A program made the translations under genes and the position numbers. Below the pieces are notes generated by a model. It saw nothing but the letters and a program-made list of their open reading frames with translations. It was not told the origin of the DNA and did not search any database. 64,000 bases of DNA, taken from contig NMRA01000417.1 of assembly GCA_002633005.1 (NCBI GenBank), positions 262,158-326,157 of the forward strand. The letters run 5' to 3'. Positions 50,801-57,370 of the stretch are shown here, piece by piece. The first letter of the stretch is position 1. The number at the start of each line of letters is the position of its first letter. The DNA comes from Phoronis australis. Its lineage: Eukaryota; Phoronida; Phoronidae.

Positions 50801-51863
50801 TCGTCTGACTCCGAGTAACAGTCAGGGTTGTCGGTTAATTTTAGCTAAAGTTTTCCGTATCAGCCCGTCCCTAACCCGTTTCATGGAGATGTTAAGTCGA
50901 GCACGGTAGTCCTGATGACAAGTTTGGTGTTTTTCTGTGGAAGCAGGCTCAACAGCTTCCTCAAAACTGGAAACCATCGCAAGATTTACTCTGTCCTATA
51001 ATAATAATATGAAAGGAAGGAGTTCTTTACAGCTTTAATTTTCATTTGTTTTAGGTGGGCCGGAAAGTTCTATCGTTAACATCGCGAGCATTTCCTCTGT
51101 GGATGCCCAACCAAGACATTCGGCATATAATACGTCCAAGGCTGCTTTGGTGATGCTGAGCAAATGCATGGCGCTGGATTTATCGTCTTCAGGGGTGAGA
51201 GTCAACTGCGTTAGTCCAGGATGGACTTGGACAGGAATTGTAAGTACAGCTGCATTGCTTGCCTGATAAAGAAAGACTGGGTACGGAATTTATAGTTGTG
51301 TGAGATCATGCGGGTCTAGAAAGTAACTCCTTCTGCGCAATTTCATACACGAAACGGCTGTAAACTTGCCTTCCTTTGAAAAAATAACTGATTCAGAGTA
51401 CTTATTGTTGCGATATAGGTTACTGTTCCTTAGTCAAATTATATGCAAATCCTGTACTTGGGAATTTTTGTCGGTTCATTATTACTGGACACCAAGCTGT
51501 TTTTGTATTTATTTTTTTTGTGAGAAACGACAAAATACCGTGCAAAACCACCGTGTCAACGAATGGTTCACTAGTTCTTTCTTTTATTATTTAGTTAGCA
51601 CAAGTGAGGTTAAAGCAGCTGATGGGACGCCTAATGTATATTTTTATTTCCAGCCTCTGGATATCTTCAAAACTGAAGATGAATTCATAAAGAAACGAGG
51701 ATATACTCAAATGGGCAATAAGGTCATACCGAGCTCCGGGATAGCCTCTGCTGTCGCTTTCGTTTGTAGCAAAGATGCCATGTACATCAATGCTGCTAAC
51801 ATCCCAGTGGATTTGGGCTACCTCGCGATGGGACCTGAAGGAACCGGCATCAGTTCTGATTAA
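32687..51863 (+). CDS. Short-chain dehydrogenase/reductase (classical SDR), 5 exons
   Basis: Joined exons 32687-32841, 43317-43534, 46977-47081, 51055-51239 and 51654-51863 give 873 nt (290 codons plus stop), all phases matching. Classical SDRs are NAD(P)(H)-dependent oxidoreductases with a Rossmann fold. Visible hallmarks: cofactor loop TGGNYGIG (37-44), NNAA (115-118), and catalytic Ser171, Tyr184 and Lys188 (YNTSK), followed by VSPGWTWTGI. Substrate cannot be told from sequence; the overall look is FabG/glucose-dehydrogenase-like. No signal peptide is evident. I chose the ATG at 32687; the only upstream in-frame extension would need a GTG. Introns 1, 2, 3 and 4 are about 10.5, 3.4, 4.0 and 0.4 kb and full of mobile elements. 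Confidence 0.92.
33476..33535 (+). repeat. GACCCACGA-type low-complexity repeat
   Basis: C-rich units (TCGACCCACGACTC and variants). An inverted relative with GGTCGAGGGGGTCGTGGGTC lies at 36911-37010, and both are next to a GATTGTTCTGAAAC word. Confidence 0.6.
33873..36316 (+). mobile_element. hAT-type DNA transposon remnant with terminal inverted repeats
   Basis: The left end CAGTGGCGGATCTACG (33873) has its exact reverse complement CGTAGATCCGCCACTG at the right end (36316). CAGTG ends and an internal hAT transposase fragment agree. No clean 8-bp target duplication is visible. Within SDR intron 1. Confidence 0.7.
34975..35212 (+). pseudogene. hAT transposase fragment (ZMYM1-like type)
   Basis: One frame reads AKRDADIVEAYKLIDRAVDE, GTNIKYVWVEWFQDEQTIGS, IPRQPRQQKDRTNVPGETLT. 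This block is characteristic of hAT-family proteins that resemble ZMYM1 and related domesticated proteins. It covers only a small part of a transposase, with a stop just upstream. Confidence 0.65.
36389..36643. mobile_element. MITE family B, copy 2
   Basis: Ends are CGCGCGCACCCAGCCTAAAA and GATGGGTGCGCCCATG, in inverted orientation relative to the other copies. The interior shares AAATTGGGGGGGCTTGTT and GGCGGACCTTTTT. In SDR intron 1. Confidence 0.7.
36911..37015 (+). repeat. GGTCGAGGGG-type low-complexity repeat
   Basis: About six G-rich units of GGTCGAGGGGGTCGTGG type. Inverted counterpart of 33476-33535. Confidence 0.6.
37016..38447. other. SDR intron 1 segment, no gene recognised
   Basis: The 168-codon minus-strand frame at 37219-37725 has hydrophobic stretches but no recognisable domain. 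I treat it as unsupported. A dispersed repeat lies at 38030-38085. Confidence 0.4.
38448..38623 (+). repeat. 176-bp direct repeat, first copy
   Basis: Identical by eye to 38777-38952. It ends immediately before a single N at 38624. Probably an assembly or allelic duplication. Confidence 0.9.
38625..38776. mobile_element. CTCGA-rich MITE, copy 2 (left-truncated at an N)
   Basis: Right end GGAGATTGGAGACCGGGCCC matches the end of the copy at 4514-4916. The interior repeats GAGTATGAGT/CTCGAGTATG words. The left end is missing at the single N. Confidence 0.65.
38777..38952 (+). repeat. 176-bp direct repeat, second copy
   Basis: Identical by eye to 38448-38623. It directly follows the GACCGGGCCCG end of a CTCGA-type MITE. 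Confidence 0.9.
40236..40541 (-). mobile_element. Penelope-like element end, left arm of palindrome
   Basis: Reverse complement of 40740-41046, essentially perfect over the region next to the gap. Read on the minus strand it encodes FNDFAIIDQAVTTKELKIRE, HISWCKPNLNRQLTHH and a stop, the C-terminal end of a GIY-YIG-type Penelope-like protein. A hammerhead-like motif follows (40266-40311). Confidence 0.72.
40266..40311 (-). ncRNA. Hammerhead-like ribozyme motif, left arm
   Basis: Mirror copy of the motif at 40972-41017; see that entry. Confidence 0.4.
40542..40739. other. Assembly gap (198 N)
   Basis: Run of N at the centre of an inverted repeat. The unresolved centre of a palindrome is a common cause of such gaps. 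Confidence 0.99.
40740..41046 (+). mobile_element. Penelope-like element end, right arm of palindrome
   Basis: Plus-strand frame FNDFAIIDQAVTTKELKIRE, then ALHISWCKPNLNRQLTHHRL and a TAG. The pattern of LKIxEaLxI..xKPxLN is that of the end of GIY-YIG endonuclease domains in Penelope-like elements. After the stop comes the conserved-looking CTGAGGATGG..CCGAAAC structure. Confidence 0.75.
40972..41017 (+). ncRNA. Hammerhead-like ribozyme motif, right arm
   Basis: Order seen: stem I strand ACTT, core CTGAGGA (matches CUGANGA), stem II GGTGT..ACACC, core GAA, short stem III AC-AT-GT, C17 as the cleavage base, and closing stem I strand AAGT. One extra T sits between the core and stem II, which a canonical hammerhead lacks. 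Penelope-like elements are known to carry hammerhead motifs in their terminal repeats. Activity is not shown by sequence. Confidence 0.42.
41400..41800 (+). repeat. Probable family A fragment
   Basis: Contains blocks in family A order: GTAAACGTAAAAATAATG, CGTTGTCATCCGTTGTCAG, AATTTCACAAAGATC, GTGATACAGCGACAGGC, GGCGGACACC. Neither end is recognisable. A smaller scrap with GGCGGACACC and CCACTAGTTGGCG lies at about 39130-39200. Confidence 0.45.
42148..42381. mobile_element. MITE family B, copy 3
   Basis: Best-preserved ends: CATACGCGCACCCAGGGGG on the left and CTGGGTGCGCGCATG on the right, forming a 15-bp inverted repeat with one mismatch. Interior TGGTACTCCGTGTTTTAAA and GGTCCACATCGTC match copies 1 and 4. 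No open frame of note. Confidence 0.78.
42730..42903 (-). pseudogene. LINE RNase H-region remnant
   Basis: Minus-strand frame CGISFNVKADELAGIAEPIA, DLLLTPADVISKVRESLTDA, QQQERWATKRLIERGWQ. The N..ADELAG segment is the end of an RNase H domain of I/Jockey-type LINEs. Only this short piece remains. Confidence 0.6.
43317..43534 (+). CDS. SDR exon 2
   Basis: After TTGATTTCAG it reads SDGAIVAIFARNEECG and ends ILVNNAANVDSLG at GGGG|GTAAGT. Encodes beta-strands 2-4, including the NNAA motif. Confidence 0.93.
43923..44054. repeat. Inverted repeat (29-bp arms) containing a single N
   Basis: 43923-43951 and 44026-44054 are exact reverse complements (TTAAGAGGCATTATCTGAG...). The spacer contains an N at 43964. 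Confidence 0.9.
44084..44265 (-). mobile_element. Penelope-like fragment, inverted copy
   Basis: Reverse complement, with some changes, of 44556-44745. Minus-strand frame NKKGGIRFDLSQVWDGVLTS, MPRRLIKTPPVGQNND, EVREMRTQRR. Confidence 0.75.
44308..44745 (+). mobile_element. Penelope-like fragment with GIY-YIG endonuclease motif
   Basis: Frame reads YGVQCKD, a stop, CSDSYIGETKQSIKMRMSQH and RR, then SAIFSHLYATEHDF, EEDWFRRGAKEALHERMESP, SLNKRGGLRFDLSHVWDSVL. The Y-V-C..YIGET..R..H order is a GIY-YIG nuclease start. The in-frame stop shows it is dead. Together with the inverted copy on its left it resembles the inverted terminal arrangement typical of Penelope-like elements. Confidence 0.75.
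45881..46726 (+). repeat. Dispersed repeat family A, copy 3
   Basis: Starts CAACAACGCGGATCGTTG, keeps the internal order of copy 1 and ends with GGACGGACGG and a CCACATGTAAATGTGTG hairpin. It lies in SDR intron 2. Its CTCF-like motifs are all imperfect here (for example CCACCAAATGGCGC). Confidence 0.8.
46977..47081 (+). CDS. SDR exon 3
   Basis: After CGTCACAG it reads EFTSLPQEVLEKTLSVNVVA and ends CIPYLKK at AAAG|GTGAGT. It matches the alpha-4/alpha-5 region with the conserved NV. Confidence 0.9.
47176..47244 (+). repeat. 13-bp GC-rich minisatellite
   Basis: About five units of GGCCGGCTGGTGA, starting about 95 bp after SDR exon 3. Far more GC-rich than its surroundings. Confidence 0.9.
47245..49405. 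other. SDR intron 3 segment, nothing recognised
   Basis: No domain, repeat family or RNA gene seen on either strand. Confidence 0.4.
49406..49654. mobile_element. MITE family B, copy 4
   Basis: Left end CATGCGCGCACTCAGGGG, right end GGCTTGGTGCGCACAGG. The interior shares AAGCGGGTAAAAAGGTCCGC and GCACAATTCGTAGCTCTG with the other copies. In SDR intron 3. Confidence 0.72.
49655..49951 (+). pseudogene. Cysteine/histidine-containing ORF fragment, function unknown
   Basis: After the MITE B copy the open frame reads FYHKQCYRHLTDATEIERAL, RKLRRLSLSV, CTFNCAQRNIPYMFCHHKEP and stops at 49951. The CYRH..T and C.FC spacing looks like a zinc-binding region of repeat-derived proteins. I do not recognise the family. 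It could be a transposon-derived fragment in SDR intron 3. Confidence 0.35.
50341..50960 (-). mobile_element. Ty3/Gypsy-type retrotransposon fragment (protease region)
   Basis: Minus-strand frames carry an acidic stretch (YSESDDDYLFAMSSKA) and then a retropepsin-like region beginning VTLKFMGDSSASINSLNE, where relatives have a D-S/T-G active-site triad. It continues through FQATVYHGDHACRAR and CKCDPVKVQVDPAV, the approach to reverse transcriptase. A stop separates the first two parts and the active-site glycine is lost. Inactive remnant in SDR intron 3. Confidence 0.62.
51055..51239 (+). CDS. SDR exon 4 (catalytic)
   Basis: Contains SSIVNIASISSVDAQPRHSA and YNTSKAALVMLSKCMALDLS with Ser171, Tyr184 and Lys188 spaced 13 and 4 residues apart as in FabG-type SDRs, then VRVNCVSPGWTWTG. 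Ends at ATT|GTAAGT. Confidence 0.95.
51654..51863 (+). CDS. SDR exon 5 (stop codon)
   Basis: After TTATTTCCAG it reads PLDIFKTEDEFIKKRGYTQM. It ends in the C-terminal SDR signature (IASAVAFVCSKDAMYINAAN, then PVDLGYL) and a TAA. Confidence 0.93.
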   Translation, partial: PLDIFKTEDEFIKKRGYTQMGNKVIPSSGIASAVAFVCSKDAMYINAANIPVDLGYLAMGPEGTGISSD

Positions 51864-52135
51864 TTATTGCTCTTTTCACTGAAACAAGAGACACAGTTAT
51901 GCATTTGTCTCTGTTCATTATAAGATATTCTGCTAAGTTACATGTATCACGATTGCCTGAATCAACTTGTAGGAGACATAAGTATTACTTTCAAAAGTGT
52001 TTAAAAGAATTTTAAGACGCTAGTTAGATAAGAAAACAATAACAACTTTTACAGTCAAAATACAAACATGAAACATTTACTTCCTTTCCACACTGCACTT
52101 TCAGCTTTCATTTTCTGGATTATACTGCGAAATCC

Positions 52136-52141
52136 AATAAA
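52136..52141 (+). terminator. Candidate polyadenylation signal for the SDR gene
   Basis: AATAAA lies about 270 bases after the SDR stop codon, the first clear match on this strand. Cleavage site not determined. Confidence 0.45.
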
Positions 52142-52539
52142 ACCCTTGTATATTGCCGAAATGGTAGTTTTCACAGTAGGTTGTTTCCAGTTTGCACCAA
52201 ATCACATGAACAAATTTTCGCAGGAACCTGGCCAATCCAGCACCGACGGTCGCTAAATGTGCCACTAAGGTACCGCGGCGATAGATCGAGTTAAAAAAAA
52301 GACGGAGCAAGTGGCTTAATGTCAATTGCGGTGCATCAGACGTGCGCTGGCCTCATGGTTAGGCCAATTGCCAAAACATCTGGGCTAAAAGCACAAGAAC
52401 TCCGTTATGGTTCTTCGTGAAGGAAATTTTCAAGTCTGCTTGCCTCCTTTAAGATAACAGACGTTTCCACTTGTTGTCATGCACTATATGTTGTAGTCAT
52501 GTAACAGCGCCATCCAGTTAGGTTGCTCCTTAGCATATA

Positions 52540-53125
52540 AAAAGCTGGGCAAGACTCTACTGGTGTTTATGGGTTTCAACGTCAGTACCACACTCGGGAC
52601 ACACTGGGCTCCTCATATGCCCAATAATGTGTCTGTGTGGGGGTAGGTTACAGCGGCCCGTCAAAATTTGAATCGAGTGTCTTTTGTCCAATCTATCTAG
52701 ACTGAGGAGGGTATTTTGAACCTTTTGGTTTGATCACGTTGGGGAAATTCTCCTCGGTCTCTCTGCAGGAGTTAGGTGATGCCCACTTCTGACTTTGTAT
52801 GTACTCAATTGCGTGTACTCGTCCTGCAGCATCCGTAGGTTACAGGGATAGCAGCTTCAGGTACACAATGCAGAACGCTGCCTACTATCTTTGCGAGTCT
52901 GTCTGCATTCTCATTGCCGTCAATTCCCACATGGGCCATGACCCAGTGTATGGTGACGGTTCTTCCAATGGCAAGCTTTTTAAGCTCATTAATGCAGGCA
53001 TCAACACAACGAGAGTTGACCCTTGGTTTCTTTAGGGCTTTAATAGCGAATATGCAAATCTCAGTGCGCATGCTCCACACCAGTTCCTCTCTATTGCATT
53101 CTGAGATAGTATGTATGCCTAGCAA
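52540..53125 (-). pseudogene. LINE RNase H and C-terminal region remnant
   Basis: Minus-strand frame AIKALKKPRVNSRCVDACIN, then TVTIHWVMAHVGIDGNENAD and RLAKI, the RNase H pattern with the W..H.G..GNE.AD block. Further along, other frames carry IIGHMRSPVCPECGTDVE, the zinc-binding tail of these LINEs. Frames are broken. Confidence 0.72.
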
Positions 53126-53166
53126 CAGTGTGAGACTTTCTATACGGAAGAGATTATTATATTTAA
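53108..53166 (+). repeat. 59-bp direct repeat, first copy
   Basis: Identical by eye to 53406-53464, which begins directly after a single N at 53405. Confidence 0.9.
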
Positions 53167-53405
53167 GTACTAGTCCACGAGAGCACCAACCATGAGCGGC
53201 AAGGTGGGGGTCAGCCGATTTTTACCAAATTTGGCACATATGTAGTCCTATGGGATCTATAAACAGCGGTAAAATATTTCCTCAAAATATTGTGTTTTTC
53301 TAAAGTTATAGGTTCAAACACATTTTACGGTTTCGCAGCCATGTTTTCACGGTATAAAAACTGTCCAGTTTTAACTGTTCATATTTTTCCTTGAATGAAA
53401 GCTAN

Positions 53406-53464
53406 AGTATGTATGCCTAGCAACAGTGTGAGACTTTCTATACGGAAGAGATTATTATATTTAA
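53406..53464 (+). repeat. 59-bp direct repeat, second copy
   Basis: Identical by eye to 53108-53166. Probably an assembly artefact of the same kind as at 38624. Confidence 0.9.
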
Positions 53465-54170
53465 CTGCCGTTTTCAACTAAAAAATATGTTTCAAATTAT
53501 CAGTATCTTATAAAAATTAAAATTTTAAAAATTTTTGCAAGCCAATACATGTGCTTCTGGCCCCAGTCTCCAATAATCTCGTACTCGGACTCGAATCATT
53601 CTCAAACTCGCACTTCATATTCAGTCACCGCACTTTATTGCCGCCAATTTTTAAAGTCCTTTGCACTACGATTCCTGGCAACTGGCTAATGCTATCCCAT
53701 GTCAATGACTCATTACAAGGGTCAAAAGCAGCTGTGAGGTGGAGATTGCTGTAATTGAAGTGCGTGTGCAACGGTTTGAACGGTTTTCTAAAGACGAGGA
53801 AAGTTAAAAAAAAAACAATTTGCTTCCCTGTCAGATTTCACATCATAGTTTAGTCATCAATAATTCCTCAATACACGAATGATATTCCAGATTTTGTTTG
53901 CCGATTTATGAGTAGACGTCTCGTCCCGTTCACTGATGAACTCTGAATGCCTGTGCATGTAATGTGCGCCAAATGTCAGCTAGCTTGATACATCCCGGGA
54001 AAACGCAAAGATACAGTGTCAAAGTTTTGACATCAGCGTAGGCCTACACGGCAATGGGTTCTATGCAAGAGAGAACAGGGGTTGACCAGTAACCAAACAA
54101 CTGCGGCCCAAAAATGTCGACTGGAGTTTCGGGCTGACGTGGACAACCCGTTTACTAGAGAAGAACACCA

Positions 54171-54659
54171 TCACTGGCAATTAAGGTACAAACCTTTGAA
54201 ATTCGACCTCCCGAAAATGTAAAATTCGAACTCTCCCTTAAAAATGTTGGTTGCACTGAGGCCTGTGATATGGTACCCGACTCCCGTACCGGGGTCACCG
54301 GCCCACCACTGCAATAATGAAAAAGATAATTTCAATAGGCTGTCAATCGTTGGTGTGACCATGCCAATTTCAGTAGTAAATGAGTCAAGTGTAGGGGAGA
54401 ATGCTCCGCTGACTAAATCAAACACTGATATTTTGGCTGCTCCGCTTCGGCCAACTGACTTTCTTTGATAAGCTGTTTCAAATTTCTTGAGACATTTTCC
54501 GGCGGGAGATAAGGAACTCGAGAAGTAAAGCTTAATAATTGCTATGGTAGTCGATGCGAATATAGGGAGCGCTGAATCAGCGCAACTTTTCGTGGTTTTG
54601 CATTTCCGGGCCCCGGAGTCACAGTCGACGGAGGTGATGTGCGGCAACGGTGACTTCAT
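54171..54659 (-). other. Unassigned open reading frame, 162 codons
   Basis: Minus-strand frame from ATG at 54659 (a stop lies just before it) to 54171. It has a central hydrophobic stretch (LPIFASTTIAIIKLYF) and a C-terminal part with WWAGDPGTGVGYHITG. No family recognised. It lies between LINE remnants, so it may be repeat-derived or a chance frame. Confidence 0.25.
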
Positions 54660-54864
54660 TCATTTCCAAAAGATTTCTATAATAAAACACAGATGCTTCC
54701 TGCACTAGCTATTCGTTATTTTTTGATAAGAAATCAAATGAAATAACTTTATTGACCGCTTCTGTGCTAAACATTCGTTACAACAACACCCGGCAACACT
54801 GTACACAATCGGTCGTCAAGCGATAGAGGAATTCATTTCCCATAATGCAACTGCGGCAGCAAAT

Positions 54865-55239
54865 TCAAATATGGCGGATTTGCACATTCGCTATTGCTGC
54901 TTGGCCATCTAAAAAAAAATTGGCAGTTGTCTGATTGCCCAGCTCGGTGTTGTATTGTAGTGTCAGTTCAGCAGTTCTCTTAATTGCAGTGATCTCAACC
55001 TGGAACACCGTGGCAAGATTGCCTAGCGATACCCTGCTTTCTGCATACGCAACAGAAAGGCTTGGAAGGAAAATAGATTCCAGCACCGGTCTGTCCATTT
55101 TACACAAACCATAATCATTCTTGTATTCTGTGGTAGGCCATCCATCACCAATGTCTGTGAAGAAATTGTTTGTATGATTTAAAGCTGTGATCTGGACATC
55201 AATAGGCATGTTCCATAGTTGTCCGGTTTTGGGTCAATT
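54865..55239 (-). pseudogene. LINE RNase H domain fragment (N-terminal half)
   Basis: Minus-strand frame contains FFTDIGDGWPTTEYKNDYGL, NLATVFQVEITAIKRTAELT and ANFFLDGQAAIANVQI. These correspond to the TDGS, TVFQAE..AI and DSQAAI blocks of LINE RNase H. The DSQ of active copies reads DGQ here. Same strand as 52540-53125, but the two overlap in domain content, so they are probably separate insertions. Confidence 0.62.
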
Positions 55240-55970
55240 AGCTTATTGCACACGTGGCTTCTGTGTGCAACGGAATCAGGTATCTGAGTTTTCATTCACT
55301 GACCATATCCATTACCAGCAATTCGTAAACTAGGTCATCCGCCAGGTTCTCTGCGAAAACTAGGTCATCGCTTATGGACCAGTTAGCGCTTCACTCTTCG
55401 CGTGTCTACTGGAGAGAAGCACTCACCAGGAAGGTTGTTCTACATTTCGTAGCCCAAAATTACCAAAGTTCAAATATATTCCGTTGAAAAGGAAAGACAA
55501 AACATATTATTACAGATGTCTGGCCAATCATGAGTCACTACTCGTAAGCAAATCAAAGCTGTCCTCATTTACTCGTTGCCTTGTCTCGCACTACCCGTCA
55601 ATCGACTAGTTTTCACTGTTCGCAATGCAACAATACAATTCTCATAAATTCAACTTGTAATGACCCCTTTCAATTTTAAACCATGCCCGAAGTACCCGGA
55701 AACAAATTATTGTTAGGTACAACGATTTTTTTTTTCTCTGAAGTGGATCGTAAACACCTCAGGTGACTGAGTTTTCCGCACATAGCTACTTTGGCCTAGA
55801 GCTGAATTCTTAGCCCCCACTAACACTATGGGCCGGGCCGGTCAAGGGCTAATCCCTGTTGTACGCACTACTTAAGCATTGGAATCAAATTGTTATATAT
55901 AGAGAAAACGTTTATTAGTATACTGGTGTGAATATTAGTCAGTGATTTAACCAAAAACTTCGAATTAACT

Positions 55971-56929
55971 NNNNNNNNNNNNNNNNNNNNNNNNNNNNNN
56001 NNNNNNNNNNNNNNNNNNNNNNNNNNNNNNNNNNNNNNNNNNNNNNNNNNNNNNNNNNNNNNNNNNNNNNNNNNNNNNNNNNNNNNNNNNNNNNNNNNNN
56101 NNNNNNNNNNNNNNNNNNNNNNNNNNNNNNNNNNNNNNNNNNNNNNNNNNNNNNNNNNNNNNNNNNNNNNNNNNNNNNNNNNNNNNNNNNNNNNNNNNNN
56201 NNNNNNNNNNNNNNNNNNNNNNNNNNNNNNNNNNNNNNNNNNNNNNNNNNNNNNNNNNNNNNNNNNNNNNNNNNNNNNNNNNNNNNNNNNNNNNNNNNNN
56301 NNNNNNNNNNNNNNNNNNNNNNNNNNNNNNNNNNNNNNNNNNNNNNNNNNNNNNNNNNNNNNNNNNNNNNNNNNNNNNNNNNNNNNNNNNNNNNNNNNNN
56401 NNNNNNNNNNNNNNNNNNNNNNNNNNNNNNNNNNNNNNNNNNNNNNNNNNNNNNNNNNNNNNNNNNNNNNNNNNNNNNNNNNNNNNNNNNNNNNNNNNNN
56501 NNNNNNNNNNNNNNNNNNNNNNNNNNNNNNNNNNNNNNNNNNNNNNNNNNNNNNNNNNNNNNNNNNNNNNNNNNNNNNNNNNNNNNNNNNNNNNNNNNNN
56601 NNNNNNNNNNNNNNNNNNNNNNNNNNNNNNNNNNNNNNNNNNNNNNNNNNNNNNNNNNNNNNNNNNNNNNNNNNNNNNNNNNNNNNNNNNNNNNNNNNNN
56701 NNNNNNNNNNNNNNNNNNNNNNNNNNNNNNNNNNNNNNNNNNNNNNNNNNNNNNNNNNNNNNNNNNNNNNNNNNNNNNNNNNNNNNNNNNNNNNNNNNNN
56801 NNNNNNNNNNNNNNNNNNNNNNNNNNNNNNNNNNNNNNNNNNNNNNNNNNNNNNNNNNNNNNNNNNNNNNNNNNNNNNNNNNNNNNNNNNNNNNNNNNNN
56901 NNNNNNNNNNNNNNNNNNNNNNNNNNNNN
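55971..56929. other. Assembly gap (959 N)
   Basis: Run of N. Open frames crossing it are meaningless. Confidence 0.99.
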
Positions 56930-57149
56930 TGTAGCCACACGATGAGTCCTTCATGGTGTTAACGTCCACGCCTTCAAAAAAGAGTAGTACAACTGCTGCA
57001 TGTCACAACAGTGTATGTGTGTGGGTGTTGTGGAGCCTCGTTCAGGAACTAAGAAATCGACTTAGTATGACCACATGACAATAAAATACAGTGACACTAC
57101 AACAAAGCAAGACCTTTACCAGCCCTGTTATTGAAGCGTTGCATGCGTC

Positions 57150-57370
57150 AAGAGTTTTTTACCAATATAGTAAAACACAACACGAAGCATCGTGCTCAAG
57201 AACCAAGTCGATTCAGTGTCCTATCTGTGATCAACGTTTCACGTAAAGAGTAAGCCTGATGCGACACTGCGTCACAGCACAAGGACACTCCTTTTTGTGG
57301 TGAATGTGGCATGTCATGCAAACAGTATGCCTCCTTCTACAAGCATAGCAAGCAGAAACGACACAAATGA
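57150..57370 (+). pseudogene. Broken C2H2 zinc-finger coding sequence
   Basis: One frame reads FYQYSKTQHEASCSRTKSIQ, CPICDQRFT, a TAA, then VSLMRHC. After a +1 shift it reads FCGECGMSCKQYASFYKHSK, QKRHK and stops. Two finger-like units (C..C..F..L..H) are recognisable, with a stop in the first and a frameshift between them. Either a pseudogene or a low-quality last exon next to the assembly gap. Confidence 0.55.

Noticed and set aside
55868-56969. Three minus-strand ORFs over 330 codons
   Set aside because: They consist almost entirely of N codons across the assembly gap.
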